Assembly (NCBI RefSeq): GCF_014201115.1
Contig: NZ_JACHDO010000001.1
Location: 6,572,001 to 6,636,000, forward strand
Origin: Nocardiopsis metallicus
GTDB lineage: Bacteria; Actinomycetota; Actinomycetes; Streptosporangiales; Streptosporangiaceae
DNA length: 64,000 nt
Reading direction: 5' to 3'
In this document: positions 1 through 7,911 of the stretch, in pieces
Numbering within the stretch: position 1 is the stretch's first letter
How the letters are laid out: the number at the start of each line of letters is the position of its first letter
Position numbers and translations under genes: made by a program
Notes under the pieces: generated by a model
What the model saw: the letters and a program-made list of their open reading frames with translations, nothing else
The model's database searches: none
What the model was told of the DNA's origin: nothing

Positions 1-286
1 GGTGGGTCAGGTCGCAGTCGGGGTGGGTGGCGGCGACGGTGGTGATGGCTTGGGCCAACAACGCGGGCAGGGTGGACAGGTGGTGGTCAGGGCGGGTGAG
101 CAGGGTGTGCAGGGTGCAGCCGAGCTGGTGCACGTACCAGGCGGTGCCGTGAGGGCAGCCGTTGGCCAGTTCAGCGGGGCCGCCGGCCCCGTCCAGCAGC
201 ACCATCGCTGTAGGGGTGGCGCGGATCCAGTCCTCGTTGGGGTGGTGAGCAGAGCCGGCCGCCACGGTGGAGCGGATGAGACTCAC
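1..286 (-). CDS. PP2C-like protein phosphatase, N-terminal part (runs off the window)
   Basis: Reading leftward from a GTG at 286, the frame is open to the window edge for about 95 residues. It contains SAHHPNEDWIRATPTAMVLL followed by DGAGGP. This resembles the N-terminus of PP2C-type Ser/Thr phosphatases, where NED and DGAGG/DGMGG segments carry metal-binding aspartates. The GTG overlaps the TGA of the upstream 2H phosphoesterase (GTGA), so translation is probably coupled and the protein belongs to the same transcript. The catalytic C-terminal part is outside the window, so activity cannot be judged. Family assignment is inferred from these motifs only. Confidence 0.6.
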   Translation of the reverse strand, partial: MSLIRSTVAAGSAHHPNEDWIRATPTAMVLLDGAGGPAELANGCPHGTAWYVHQLGCTLHTLLTRPDHHLSTLPALLAQAITTVAATHPDCDLTH

Positions 287-927
287 CGGGCGGCCCCCTG
301 CAGGTCGAAGAGGGCCAGCGGGGGCTCCCACTGGTAGGTGTGGCGATCGGCGTCCTGGGTGACCATCACCAACGCCACCTGGGAGAACACCGGCTCGGCG
401 CGGGAGGGGCGGCAGGCGCGCAGGGCGCTGGCCACCGGCCCGGAGTCGCCGTTGGTGTGGCAGTAGCCGGTGGTGATGTGCGGGGCGCCGGTGCGGTAGG
501 AGGCGCGGGCCTGGCCCAGGACGGTGCCCAAGGCCGTGCCGGTCACCTCGACGAGCTGGTCGAAATCCTCATCTGGTGCCAGGTCCAGGCTGGGCCCATA
601 CCTGCCCACGTGCGGTGCGGCCTGAAGTGTGAACGCCGCTAGCGGCTCCAGCTGGGAGTGCAGTCGGTCGATGAGCTCGCCCATCACCGGCTTGTTCAGG
701 GGTGGGGCGTGGGGGTTGGTGACCATCTGGACCGTGGCGTGCAGCCACGGCTCCTGGACCGGGGTGAGCAGGTGCGTGAACTTGGTGGTGAGGATGGTGC
801 GGTGGCGGCGGGCGAGGTCGAAGAACCCTTGGTTCCTCTGGTCTTGCCGGTCGGGGATCAGGTACAGGTGCGGGACATGGCTGTTGGGGGGCCACTGGGC
901 TGTGCCGTGGCCGATGAAGGGGTGCAC
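283..927 (-). CDS. 2H phosphoesterase superfamily protein (2'-5' RNA ligase-like)
   Basis: A 214-residue protein with the two His motifs of the 2H phosphoesterase fold: LHATVQMV in the first half and PHITTGYCH in the second. 2H enzymes (LigT, CPDases) use the two HxT/S motifs to cleave or form 2',3'- or 2',5'-phosphodiester or cyclic bonds; the substrate here is unknown. The GTG start at 927 is preceded by AAAGGACGG at good spacing. It is a clear paralogue of the next gene upstream (1033-1623): both share PHLYLxPD near the N-terminus and the HITxGYCHT motif. The stop overlaps the start of the PP2C-like gene. The superfamily call is sound; the reaction is not known. Confidence 0.8.
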   Translation of the reverse strand: MHPFIGHGTAQWPPNSHVPHLYLIPDRQDQRNQGFFDLARRHRTILTTKFTHLLTPVQEPWLHATVQMVTNPHAPPLNKPVMGELIDRLHSQLEPLAAFTLQAAPHVGRYGPSLDLAPDEDFDQLVEVTGTALGTVLGQARASYRTGAPHITTGYCHTNGDSGPVASALRACRPSRAEPVFSQVALVMVTQDADRHTYQWEPPLALFDLQGAAR

Positions 928-1032
928 GGGCCGTCCTTTCTGCGGTCTGTCACGGGGGTGGTGGGGTGGGACTGTTCACGGCGGGTCCTGCTGGAGGGCG
1001 CCGCCCAGGGGGAAGGTCGCCACCGGTTCGGC

Positions 1033-1623
1033 TCATTCGAACCGGCGCGGTCCCTGGCGTTGGATGGCCATCACCAGGGACATCGAGGACAGGCGCAGCG
1101 GCCTGGAGCCCAGGGCGCGCAGCGCCGCGCTCAACGGTGCGTCATCGCCTGCGGTGTGGCAGTACCCGGCGGTGATGTGCGCACGCCGGTAGGAATCACC
1201 CGAGTGTTCGGGTCCCAGGACCCGGGCCGCTACCTGAGTGCACACCCTGACCGGGTCAGTGAAGTGCTCGGTGGGCTCCAGGCCCACCCGCACACTCCAG
1301 GGCCCCAGGACGGGGGTGGCCTGCAAGGTCAGAGGGGGTTGGTGGTCCAGGTGCGGCTGCAGTTCGCGTGCCAGGGCGTGCAGTGTTTCCGGTGAGGGCA
1401 CGGTGGCGTGGAGGGGCGAGAGCATCCGCACGGTGGCATGCCACCACCGGGTCGGTACCGGATCCATCAGGGCGCTGAACTGGTGGGCGAGCAGGTCGTG
1501 GCAGCCTGCGGCCAGCTGAGCGAAGCCAGCGTTGTGCTCATCGGCAAGGTCAGGGAGCAGGTACAGGTGCGGCACGGCGCGGTCCGGCCACCGTGAGGAG
1601 GCCATATCCAGGGGTTGCAGCAT
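1033..1623 (-). CDS. 2H phosphoesterase superfamily protein, paralogue of the neighbour
   Basis: About 196 residues with WHATVRML and AHITAGYCH, the two catalytic His motifs of 2H phosphoesterases, spaced as in the downstream paralogue. The ATG at 1623 shares one base with the TAA of the upstream endonuclease-like gene (TAATG), a strong sign of coupling; a second ATG three codons earlier (1632) is also possible. Two adjacent paralogues with separate full motifs suggest either two substrates or a heterodimer. A long upstream extension of this frame overlaps the endonuclease gene and is not believed. Confidence 0.78.
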   Translation of the reverse strand: MLQPLDMASSRWPDRAVPHLYLLPDLADEHNAGFAQLAAGCHDLLAHQFSALMDPVPTRWWHATVRMLSPLHATVPSPETLHALARELQPHLDHQPPLTLQATPVLGPWSVRVGLEPTEHFTDPVRVCTQVAARVLGPEHSGDSYRRAHITAGYCHTAGDDAPLSAALRALGSRPLRLSSMSLVMAIQRQGPRRFE

Positions 1624-2477
1624 TAGATCCATTCCGGGAGTGCGGCGTTCAGGTCCACCCGGGCCGGGTCCAGGCGGGTCAGGACCAGGTGGTGGTCGGA
1701 GAACTCGTGGGCGTGGGCCTGGTAGTCCACCACCGCAGGGGTCAGAGGCGGGGTGAGCCAGAACTGGTCGACCCTGCATCGACCGCGCCCGGTCGCGCCC
1801 AGCAGTGAGGTGTCGCCGGCGCGTTGGGCCACCAGAGCGGCTGCGTCGCTCAGGCCCCCTGTGGCCAGGGTGCGGGCGACGATCCGGTTGGGGGAGTAGG
1901 TGCCGTCCTGCTCCCGGATCCACCGTGAGGAGCGGTTGTAGGGCGGGATGGTGTCCGGGTCGGGGATGGCGTGGGAGTCGAGGGGGAAGTGGTTGATATC
2001 GCCGCCGATGATCCCCACACCGCCGTAGCGGTAGGCGCGGGCGATCAGTACCTGGGCTTCCTGAGCGGCGGCCGCGGCGGAGTAGGGGGTCAGGTGGGCG
2101 CTGATCACCGCCAGCGGGGTGGCCAGGTCAGGCAGGCGCAGGACGGCGACCCCGAACCCGTGGTGGAGTTCGCCGCTGTAGCGGTCCTCCCACTCCTCCC
2201 ACCCCACCGTGGCGGGGTTGATCATCACCGCGGTGCCGCCGTTGGCCGAGACGGTGACGATACCGACCATGCGCAGGCCCAAGTCCCGTTCGGCGCGGGC
2301 GATCGGCTGCCGGTTGTGCCCGCTCCACCGGCCGACCTCCTGCAGGAGCAGCACGTCGGGCCGGTGCTGGGCGATGGTGTGCATGAGTCCGTCCCACCGG
2401 TCAGGGTCGGGGGTTCCATTGCTGTGGTATAGGCCGGAGTGGGACATGTTCTGGGACACGACGGTGATGGGGGCCAT
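1623..2477 (-). CDS. endonuclease/exonuclease/phosphatase (EEP) family protein
   Basis: A 284-residue EEP-fold protein. Visible motifs are VVSQNMS at the N-terminus (the Asn metal ligand), LLLQEVGRW (the catalytic QE), ISAHLTPYS, GGDINHFP (the GDxN motif) and FSDHHLVL (the SDH motif). All the main metal and catalytic positions of the DNase I/exonuclease III/phosphatase fold appear present. The ATG at 2477 has AGGAAGGA upstream. The family covers nucleases, 2'-phosphodiesterases and lipid or inositol phosphatases, so the substrate is open. Linkage to two 2H phosphoesterases favours a nucleic acid or nucleotide substrate, by inference only. The stop codon overlaps the next start. Confidence 0.8.
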   Translation of the reverse strand: MAPITVVSQNMSHSGLYHSNGTPDPDRWDGLMHTIAQHRPDVLLLQEVGRWSGHNRQPIARAERDLGLRMVGIVTVSANGGTAVMINPATVGWEEWEDRYSGELHHGFGVAVLRLPDLATPLAVISAHLTPYSAAAAAQEAQVLIARAYRYGGVGIIGGDINHFPLDSHAIPDPDTIPPYNRSSRWIREQDGTYSPNRIVARTLATGGLSDAAALVAQRAGDTSLLGATGRGRCRVDQFWLTPPLTPAVVDYQAHAHEFSDHHLVLTRLDPARVDLNAALPEWI

Positions 2478-2550
2478 GGGGTCCTTCCTGGGATGGTGGG
2501 CAGGGGCGGGCGTTGCCGTGTGCTCTGCGGTGGCGCCCACCCCTGAAGGT

Positions 2551-2575
2551 GCGGACCCCACCTAGTGGGGTCCGC
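2551..2575 (-). terminator. perfect 10-bp hairpin after the ABC exporter gene
   Basis: Arms gcggacccca (2551-2560) and tggggtccgc (2566-2575) pair perfectly around a 5-nt loop. The hairpin lies between the ABC exporter stop (2622) and the EEP start (2477) on the same strand. It has no long T run, so it may attenuate rather than end transcription. Confidence 0.6.
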
Positions 2576-2621
2576 GTTGGGGTGCCCGGTCAGCGGTTTT
2601 TGGCCGCTGCCCGGGCTGGCA

Positions 2622-4625
2622 TCACGTGGTGTCGGTCAGGTCGCTGGGACGGTAGGCGTTGGCCTGCAGGTTCCACAGCTCCCGGTAGGGGGTCTGGTCC
2701 CCCATGGCCATCAGCTCCTCGTGGGTGCCCTGGCCGACCACTCGGCCCTGGTCGAGCACGATGATGAGGTCGGCCATGCGAACTGACGCGAGCCGGTGCG
2801 TGATCAGCACGACTGCGCTTCCCGTGCGGTGGGCATGGGCGTGCAGGGAGGAGAAGAACCTGTGCTCAGCGCGTGCGTCGAGGGCGGCGGTGGGCTCGTC
2901 GGCGATGAGCAAAGGCACCTCGGTGCCGTCGTCGCCCCGGTAGAAGCCTCGGGCCGCGGCCAGGCGCTGCCACTGGCCACCGGAGGGCTCGTAGCCGTGC
3001 GCGAACTGTTTGTCGAGCAGGGTGTCCCAGCCGGCGGGCATGGTGGCGATCACGGTGTCGGCTCCGGCGGCCTGGGCGGCACGCTCCAGCCGGCCGGTGT
3101 CGCGGGGGCTGCTCATGGTGACGTTGCTGCGTGCGGTCAGCGGCCAGTGGGTGTGGTCCTGGGCGATGACGGCGATCTTGGAGCGCAGGCTGTCCCCGTC
3201 CACCCCGGCCAGGTCGGTGCCGTCCCAGCACACCGTGCCCTGTTGGGGGGTGTACAGGCCCGACAACAGCTTGGCCAACGTGGTCTTGCCCGACCCGTTC
3301 TCTCCCACCAGGGCGACGGTCTGGCCTCGGCGCAGGGTCACCGAGACCCCTTGCAGCGCTGCGCGGCGCTGGGTGCCCTCCTCGTCCTCACCGGCGCTTT
3401 GCGGGTAGGTGAAGGTGGCGTTCTCGACCAAGATCTGGTCGAAACCGGCCGGGGCCGGGGCCAGGTCCTGGCCGGGCAGGCGGGTGCGGGCTTCCTGGCG
3501 AAAGTTGAGGTAGTCGGAGAAGTACAGGCCCGACTCATACACCTGGGCGACCGAGGACAGGGCCCGGCTCAGTGCGCCGCGGGCGACCTGGATGGCGACC
3601 ACCGCGGCTCCGGCGGTCGCGATCGGCACGATCTCCTGGACGAGCAGCCACCCCAACACCACGAAGACCAGGCCCATGACCAGGCCGCTGGCGGTGTCAC
3701 CGGCCAGGCGGATGGTGACCATGCGGGTGGCCAGACGCATGTGCACGGCCAGCTCGTGCCGGGCGAGCTTGGAGAACGCCGAGGTCAACCGGTCGGCCAT
3801 AGTGTAGGAGCGCACCTCCGCAGCGGTGGTGCGGTCGATCATCAGCCTTTCGACCAGGTGCTTGCGGCGGCGCCCTTGGGTGATGGCCAGCATCGTGCGG
3901 TACCGCAGACGTGAGGCGGCGGCCGACCCCCACCACTGGGGCACCATCGTCAGCAGCAGCAGGGGCACCAGCACCGGGTGCAGCGCGGTCAGGACCCCGG
4001 CCGCGGCGACGACGCTCACCAGGCCGGTCAGCACGTCGGTGGCATGGCGCACCAGCGCGCCGCCCTCGTCACAGCCGCGCAGGTAGCAGCGGAAGAGGTG
4101 GTCGTGGAAGTCGGAGTCGTCGAAGGCGGCCAGCTCCACGTGTGTGGCATCGCCCATGAAGCGTTCCTCGGCCGTGACCACCACCTGCGGTTCCAGGCGC
4201 GCCTGGGCCCGGCCTGCCAGAGCTGAGCACGCCCCGCGGGTCACCAGCGCGGCCGCCAGCCACACCAGGGCGGGAAGGGCCGCCATCACCCGGTCAGGGG
4301 TGGGGACGGTGGAGAAGAGCTGGTCCAGCACGCTGGTGGTGGCGACCAGGGCCCAGGCGGTGGCGGCACCGACTCCGATGTTGAAGGTGGTGGTGGCCAG
4401 CACATCGCGGGGGCTGCTCTGCCAGGCCAGCACGATGGCGTGCCGGAGCAGGGAGGGCATGCGGCGGGCCATCGTCGCCCAGGAGGCGGTGGCGACCTGT
4501 TCCTGGAAGTGGAAGTAGCGTGCGGTCTTCAGCTCGGGCAGGGACAGGTCTTCGTGCTCATCAGCGGGGTCAGCGCTGGTACTGGTGGCGGTGGGGGTGG
4601 GGGTGTGCTGTGCGGCACTGGTCAC
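2622..4625 (-). CDS. ABC exporter half-transporter (membrane domain plus ATPase)
   Basis: A 667-residue fused exporter subunit. The N-terminal 360 residues hold several hydrophobic spans (for example near VLLTMVPQWW and LVMGLVFVVLGWLL); the C-terminal 250 residues are the ATPase. ATPase motifs: Walker A GENGSGKTTLAKLL, signature PSGGQWQRLAAAR, Walker B PLLIADEPTAALD and the H-loop LITHRL. It probably works as a homodimer exporting a peptide, lipid or small molecule. The GTG at 4625 is chosen because it has GGAAGGA upstream and gives a normal length; the frame stays open much further upstream but that part is Pro/Arg/Gly-rich and not protein-like. It could be the product exporter of this locus. 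Confidence 0.88.
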   Translation of the reverse strand: MTSAAQHTPTPTATSTSADPADEHEDLSLPELKTARYFHFQEQVATASWATMARRMPSLLRHAIVLAWQSSPRDVLATTTFNIGVGAATAWALVATTSVLDQLFSTVPTPDRVMAALPALVWLAAALVTRGACSALAGRAQARLEPQVVVTAEERFMGDATHVELAAFDDSDFHDHLFRCYLRGCDEGGALVRHATDVLTGLVSVVAAAGVLTALHPVLVPLLLLTMVPQWWGSAAASRLRYRTMLAITQGRRRKHLVERLMIDRTTAAEVRSYTMADRLTSAFSKLARHELAVHMRLATRMVTIRLAGDTASGLVMGLVFVVLGWLLVQEIVPIATAGAAVVAIQVARGALSRALSSVAQVYESGLYFSDYLNFRQEARTRLPGQDLAPAPAGFDQILVENATFTYPQSAGEDEEGTQRRAALQGVSVTLRRGQTVALVGENGSGKTTLAKLLSGLYTPQQGTVCWDGTDLAGVDGDSLRSKIAVIAQDHTHWPLTARSNVTMSSPRDTGRLERAAQAAGADTVIATMPAGWDTLLDKQFAHGYEPSGGQWQRLAAARGFYRGDDGTEVPLLIADEPTAALDARAEHRFFSSLHAHAHRTGSAVVLITHRLASVRMADLIIVLDQGRVVGQGTHEELMAMGDQTPYRELWNLQANAYRPSDLTDTT

Positions 4626-5020
4626 GCAAGGGTCCTTCCATGCGGGGCGGGCGGGGTTGGGGTGTGGCGTGGTGGCGATGTCGGTGCATGAGGGTCTCCC
4701 TGAAGTCGTGGATGGTGGTGGACGCCAGCGATCATGTCCGCTGGCGGTGACCTTCTTCGAGGTGTTTTCGTGTTCTGGGCCGACCAGATCGGTGCCACTA
4801 CAAGGCGGGCCGGGCTCGCGACCCCAACCGGTGGTGGCCCCGGGCGCTCTCGGCCACCAGCCCGGGCTGGTGGTGCCCGGGAAAATCGGGGGGATAGTCA
4901 CCCCCCGAAAGCGGCGCCGATACCGCCCCGACGTGTGCGGGGTTGTGGTCGCGGCCTTCCCGACCCCGACCTCGCGCAGGGTGTGTTCTGACCTGGTGGC
5001 CTCCAGCACGGTCGGGGTGG
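4626..5020. other. gene-free stretch with hairpins; promoter region of the ABC exporter
   Basis: No convincing gene. It holds a 20-bp palindrome centred at 4863/4864 (ccaccagccc / gggctggtgg), a hairpin with T run (see the terminator at 4882-4908), and presumably the promoter of the exporter. The palindrome could be an operator or a second terminator stem. Confidence 0.5.
4882..4908 (-). terminator. rho-independent terminator of the DUF6879-type gene
   Basis: Stem tcgggggg (4886-4893) and ccccccga (4901-4908) with a 7-nt loop. Read on the minus strand it is followed by TTTT (4882-4885). It lies about 110 bp past the stop of the gene at 5021-5944. Confidence 0.7.
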
Positions 5021-5944
5021 TCAGGGCCCGCTGTGGCGGCCCAGGAGATGGTCCAGGGAGCGAGGTCCGGCCTGTTGCCACATCAGCTCCAGCTGGAGCC
5101 GGGCGGCCTGTGCCAACGGGTCGGGCAGCAGGGCGTGGTGGGCACCCTCGGGGTGCCCGGTCGAGGCGTGGCGCAGCACGTACACGAGCCGGTTGGGGTA
5201 CAGGACCAGCTCGGGCCACTGGTCCACCTGCCAGGACCGCAGCAGGTCGGGGTTGAGCACCCGGATCTGGCCGCCCGCCTGGGCCTTTACTCGGTGGGCG
5301 CGGGCCAAAAACTCCAGGTAGGTAGTGGACAGGGCGTCCACGACCCAGATGCGGCGCCAGGGCAGGCCGCGGTTCTGTTCGGCACGGTGCTGGGCCTGCA
5401 GGGCGGGCAGCTCCTCCTTCAGCAGCTGTTGGGCCCGCGCCCGATCTCCTTCCTGCCAGGCCTGCCAGGCGGGGTCCTGGTCGTCCCCGGCGTGGGTGTG
5501 CAGGTCCAGCCGGTAGATGGGTCCGCTCAGATCGCAGCGTCGGCGGGTGTGGGCGGCGTGCTGGTGGTAGGCGGGGCGATCCAAGGCGGCGCCGTGGATG
5601 CGGGCGTGTTCGACCACCCCCTCCAGGGGTGTGAGGGGATGACCGTGCTCGCGCAGGTAGCCGATCAGGTGGGCGCGGTTGTAGCGGCGGTGCCCGCCCG
5701 AGGTGCGCTGGGTGCGTACCTGGTCGTCGTCGGCGAGCTGGCTGAGCGGCTGTGGGCCCAGTCCGGTGATGGCGCGGGCCTGGACGGGGGTGAGCCAGTC
5801 GCGGGGTTCGGTTTCCCACAGGGCGGCGGCCCTGCGCACCACCATCGCCCAGTCCTGTTCACGGTGGCGCCGGGTCGGCGGGTTCATGGAAGGGGCTCCG
5901 GTCAGGGGTTCGGGGACTTGGGCGGGCTCGTGTGCGCGGTTCAT
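5021..5944 (-). CDS. MerR/BldC-like HTH protein with a DUF6879-like C-terminal domain
   Basis: A 307-residue protein. Residues about 50-100 (LTPVQARAITGLGPQPLSQL to GGHRRYNRAHLIGYLREHG) match a MerR/excisionase-type winged helix with the usual GGHRRY wing. Residues about 190-300 (WRRIWVVDALSTTYLEFLAR, RVLNPDLLR, LVLYPNRLVYVLRH) look like DUF6879, a domain common beside XRE regulators in actinomycetes. The ATG overlaps the TGA of the upstream wbl gene (ATGA); an internal ATG at 5887 is an alternative. A DNA-binding domain on a DUF6879 core is unusual and suggests a site-specific regulator. Confidence 0.65.
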   Translation of the reverse strand: MNRAHEPAQVPEPLTGAPSMNPPTRRHREQDWAMVVRRAAALWETEPRDWLTPVQARAITGLGPQPLSQLADDDQVRTQRTSGGHRRYNRAHLIGYLREHGHPLTPLEGVVEHARIHGAALDRPAYHQHAAHTRRRCDLSGPIYRLDLHTHAGDDQDPAWQAWQEGDRARAQQLLKEELPALQAQHRAEQNRGLPWRRIWVVDALSTTYLEFLARAHRVKAQAGGQIRVLNPDLLRSWQVDQWPELVLYPNRLVYVLRHASTGHPEGAHHALLPDPLAQAARLQLELMWQQAGPRSLDHLLGRHSGP

Positions 5945-6312
5945 GCAAAAGCCTCGCTGTGCAGGTAGGCGGGTATGTCAGAGGTCGTGATCCATTTGCG
6001 ATCGGTGGGGCTGGTGCCACCCCAGATGCCGTCGGCGATCTGGGCCTCAAGAGCCCACGCCAGACAGATGTCCCGCACCGGGCATGAGCGGCACACCTTG
6101 CGCGCCTGACGAGCGACCTCTCCCAGGCCCTGGGCGGGGAACCAGGCCTCGGGAGGCAGGTCGGGGTGTGAGCGGCAGTGCCCTTCCTGGTAGAGCTCGC
6201 GGGGCGCCGGTGGCGTATCGGCCCACGCACGCGCCAGTTCCCTGGCCAGGGCCATGTATCGGCTCTTGGCCGTGGTCCGAGTGCTGGTGGGCTCGGCGCT
6301 GTGTCGTGTCAC
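5941..6312 (-). CDS. WhiB-like (Wbl) iron-sulfur transcription factor
   Basis: A 123-residue Wbl protein. It has four Cys ligands for a [4Fe-4S] cluster (GHC, then KVCRSCPVRDIC: C...CxxCx5C) and the GIWGG turn followed by a basic tail. Wbl proteins bind primary sigma factors and control development, redox responses or secondary metabolism. The GTG at 6312 overlaps the TGA of the upstream DUF5753 gene (GTGA), and its own stop overlaps the next start (ATGA). It is therefore translated as part of a three-gene regulatory set (DUF5753, Wbl, MerR-DUF6879). Confidence 0.88.
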   Translation of the reverse strand: MTRHSAEPTSTRTTAKSRYMALARELARAWADTPPAPRELYQEGHCRSHPDLPPEAWFPAQGLGEVARQARKVCRSCPVRDICLAWALEAQIADGIWGGTSPTDRKWITTSDIPAYLHSEAFA

Positions 6313-6893
6313 TGGGGACCGGCCCCTTCGTGTGCTGCCAGCACGCGGGACAGGGGCTGGGCGGCAGCGAACAAGGCCTCGAAGTGGGCCCGGTAGGCGG
6401 GCACCATCTCCTGGGGGGCCACCAACCTGCCCGCGGGGGTTTCCACGTTCACCGATGCCTCGCCCTCGGCGTAGGTGAGGATCGCGAACGCCCCGGTCCA
6501 GGGGATGGGGCTGAATGTCGGCAGGACCCGAACCCGCAGGTGGAGAAGCTGAACGCACTCGCGCAAAAACGCGCGTTGTTCACCCACCTCCTGTGCCCCC
6601 AGCCAGGGGGTGTGCAGGGCCTGCTCGGTCAGCAGGTAGCGGTGAGGGTGTCCGTGATCGGTGCGCACATGGTGGCCGCGGCCCATCCTCAGCTGCACCG
6701 CCTCTTCCAGAGTGGCGGGGTTGGTGACTCCGCAGGCGGACAGAACGGCGCGCGCGTAGGCGGGGGTCTGTAGCGGGCCTGGGACGATGGCCGGGCTGAA
6801 GGCGTCGATGCTGGCCTGGCGCTCGTCGGCGCTGAGGCAGGTCTGACTGTCCAGTAGCTGCTGGGGCAACTCTGGCGTGGCCGCACTGCTCAT
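6309..6893 (-). CDS. DUF5753 (Scr1-type antitoxin-like) protein lacking its HTH domain
   Basis: A 194-residue protein that starts inside what is normally the second half of XRE-DUF5753 regulators: PGPLQTPAYARAVL (the diagnostic segment), then YLLTEQALH and a C-terminal FxALFxxA region. The usual N-terminal XRE helix-turn-helix is absent. The chosen ATG at 6893 has GAAAGGAC upstream; the region before it does not encode an HTH. It may act as a partner that titrates another regulator, such as the Wbl protein translated from the overlapping next gene, or the full-length homologue at 15880-16980. Confidence 0.75.
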   Translation of the reverse strand: MSSAATPELPQQLLDSQTCLSADERQASIDAFSPAIVPGPLQTPAYARAVLSACGVTNPATLEEAVQLRMGRGHHVRTDHGHPHRYLLTEQALHTPWLGAQEVGEQRAFLRECVQLLHLRVRVLPTFSPIPWTGAFAILTYAEGEASVNVETPAGRLVAPQEMVPAYRAHFEALFAAAQPLSRVLAAHEGAGPQ

Positions 6894-6925
6894 AGGGGTG
6901 GTCGTCCTTTCGTGTGGTGTCTGGC

Positions 6926-7813
6926 TCAGGCCGCTCGGGTGGCGGAAGGCTTGCTGGTGGTGCTCGAGTGCAGGTACTGGGTGGCCGCGAGGGCTCGGGC
7001 CACCAGCTCTGGCCCGGGCAGGGAACGGATGCCGGGGTTGGTCACGGCCAACGCCCACGGGCCGCTGTAGTCCGCCTGGGCCAGCGCGGTGCCAAAGGAG
7101 GACCAGTCCAGGGCCCCGTCCCCGACCATGAGCCGGTGGGAGGGCCGCCACTGGGCCACAGGGAGCTTGCGGGAGCAGGGGGCGTCAGCCACCCGCACGT
7201 GGCGCACGGGGTGGCCCAGACCGGTGATGTGCTCCAGGTGGGCGCCGGTGGCGGCCCAGGAGACCGCATCCACGCACACCCCCACCCGGGTGGACTTGCG
7301 GCCGAGCCCGTCCAGGAGTTCGGCGACCTGGAGCAGGGTGCGGATCCCCGCCTCGGGGCCGCTGCCCTGGGCCGGGGTGTGTCCGCCGGGGGTGCCCAGC
7401 GCCTCCACGGCCAGGCGCACACCGTAGGTGGCGGCCGTGCCGACCAGGGCGCGCAACCGCTTCAGGATGGCCTGCTCAGCCTGCGGGTAGGGGGCGCCGA
7501 TGGTGTGGTCCAACGTCAGCACCGCCACCGGGCACCCGAGTCGGTCCAAGGCCGCCAACCCTTCTCGCAGGCGGGGCAGGTCCAGGTCCTGGTGCAGGAG
7601 GGAGCCGGGCATCAGGCCGGTGGCGGCCACCGCCCGCACCCGGTGCCGGGCCAGCGCGCTGGCCACCGCTTGGGCCCCTTCGGCCAGCACCTGGGGCAGG
7701 TGCACTTCCAGCTGCCCCAGTCCGGGGGCTGCGGCCAGGGCGATCTGCTCGCTCAAGGGGCGGCAGGGCATGCTGGTCCAGCTCAGGCAGCCGAACCTGG
7801 AGGGGGCGGACAT
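6926..7813 (-). CDS. sugar phosphate isomerase/epimerase-type TIM barrel (AP endonuclease 2 fold)
   Basis: A 295-residue TIM-barrel protein. Segments typical of the xylose-isomerase/AP-endonuclease-2 superfamily are at barrel strand ends: LEVHLPQVL, VLTLDHTIG, LAVEALGTPGGH, VGVCVDAVSW and VRHVRVADAP. The Glu/Asp/His residues there fit a divalent metal centre. Members isomerise or epimerise sugars or inositols; the substrate is not predictable. ATG 7813 has GGAGATCG upstream. It sits 98 bp from the helicase gene stop and 32 bp from the DUF5753 gene, so probably in the same transcript. In the context it may make a sugar-like building block. Confidence 0.75.
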   Translation of the reverse strand: MSAPSRFGCLSWTSMPCRPLSEQIALAAAPGLGQLEVHLPQVLAEGAQAVASALARHRVRAVAATGLMPGSLLHQDLDLPRLREGLAALDRLGCPVAVLTLDHTIGAPYPQAEQAILKRLRALVGTAATYGVRLAVEALGTPGGHTPAQGSGPEAGIRTLLQVAELLDGLGRKSTRVGVCVDAVSWAATGAHLEHITGLGHPVRHVRVADAPCSRKLPVAQWRPSHRLMVGDGALDWSSFGTALAQADYSGPWALAVTNPGIRSLPGPELVARALAATQYLHSSTTSKPSATRAA

Positions 7814-7911
7814 GGTCGATCTCCATCAGGGGTGAGGAAGCTGCGGGGGCGGGTACGGGCTCTGGCCGGGGGCGAAGCCGACAAGGGGGTTGCGGTGTTG
7901 GCCTGTGAAGG

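Noticed and set aside
4854..4873. 20-bp perfect palindrome in the gap before the ABC exporter gene as an operator
   Set aside because: It could equally be a terminator stem; no second copy was found elsewhere, so it is only noted under the gap.
4626..5819. Upstream extension of the ABC exporter frame by nearly 400 codons
   Set aside because: Pro/Arg/Gly-rich, overlaps the DUF6879-type gene, crosses a terminator; the GTG at 4625 with a good ribosome site gives the normal family length.
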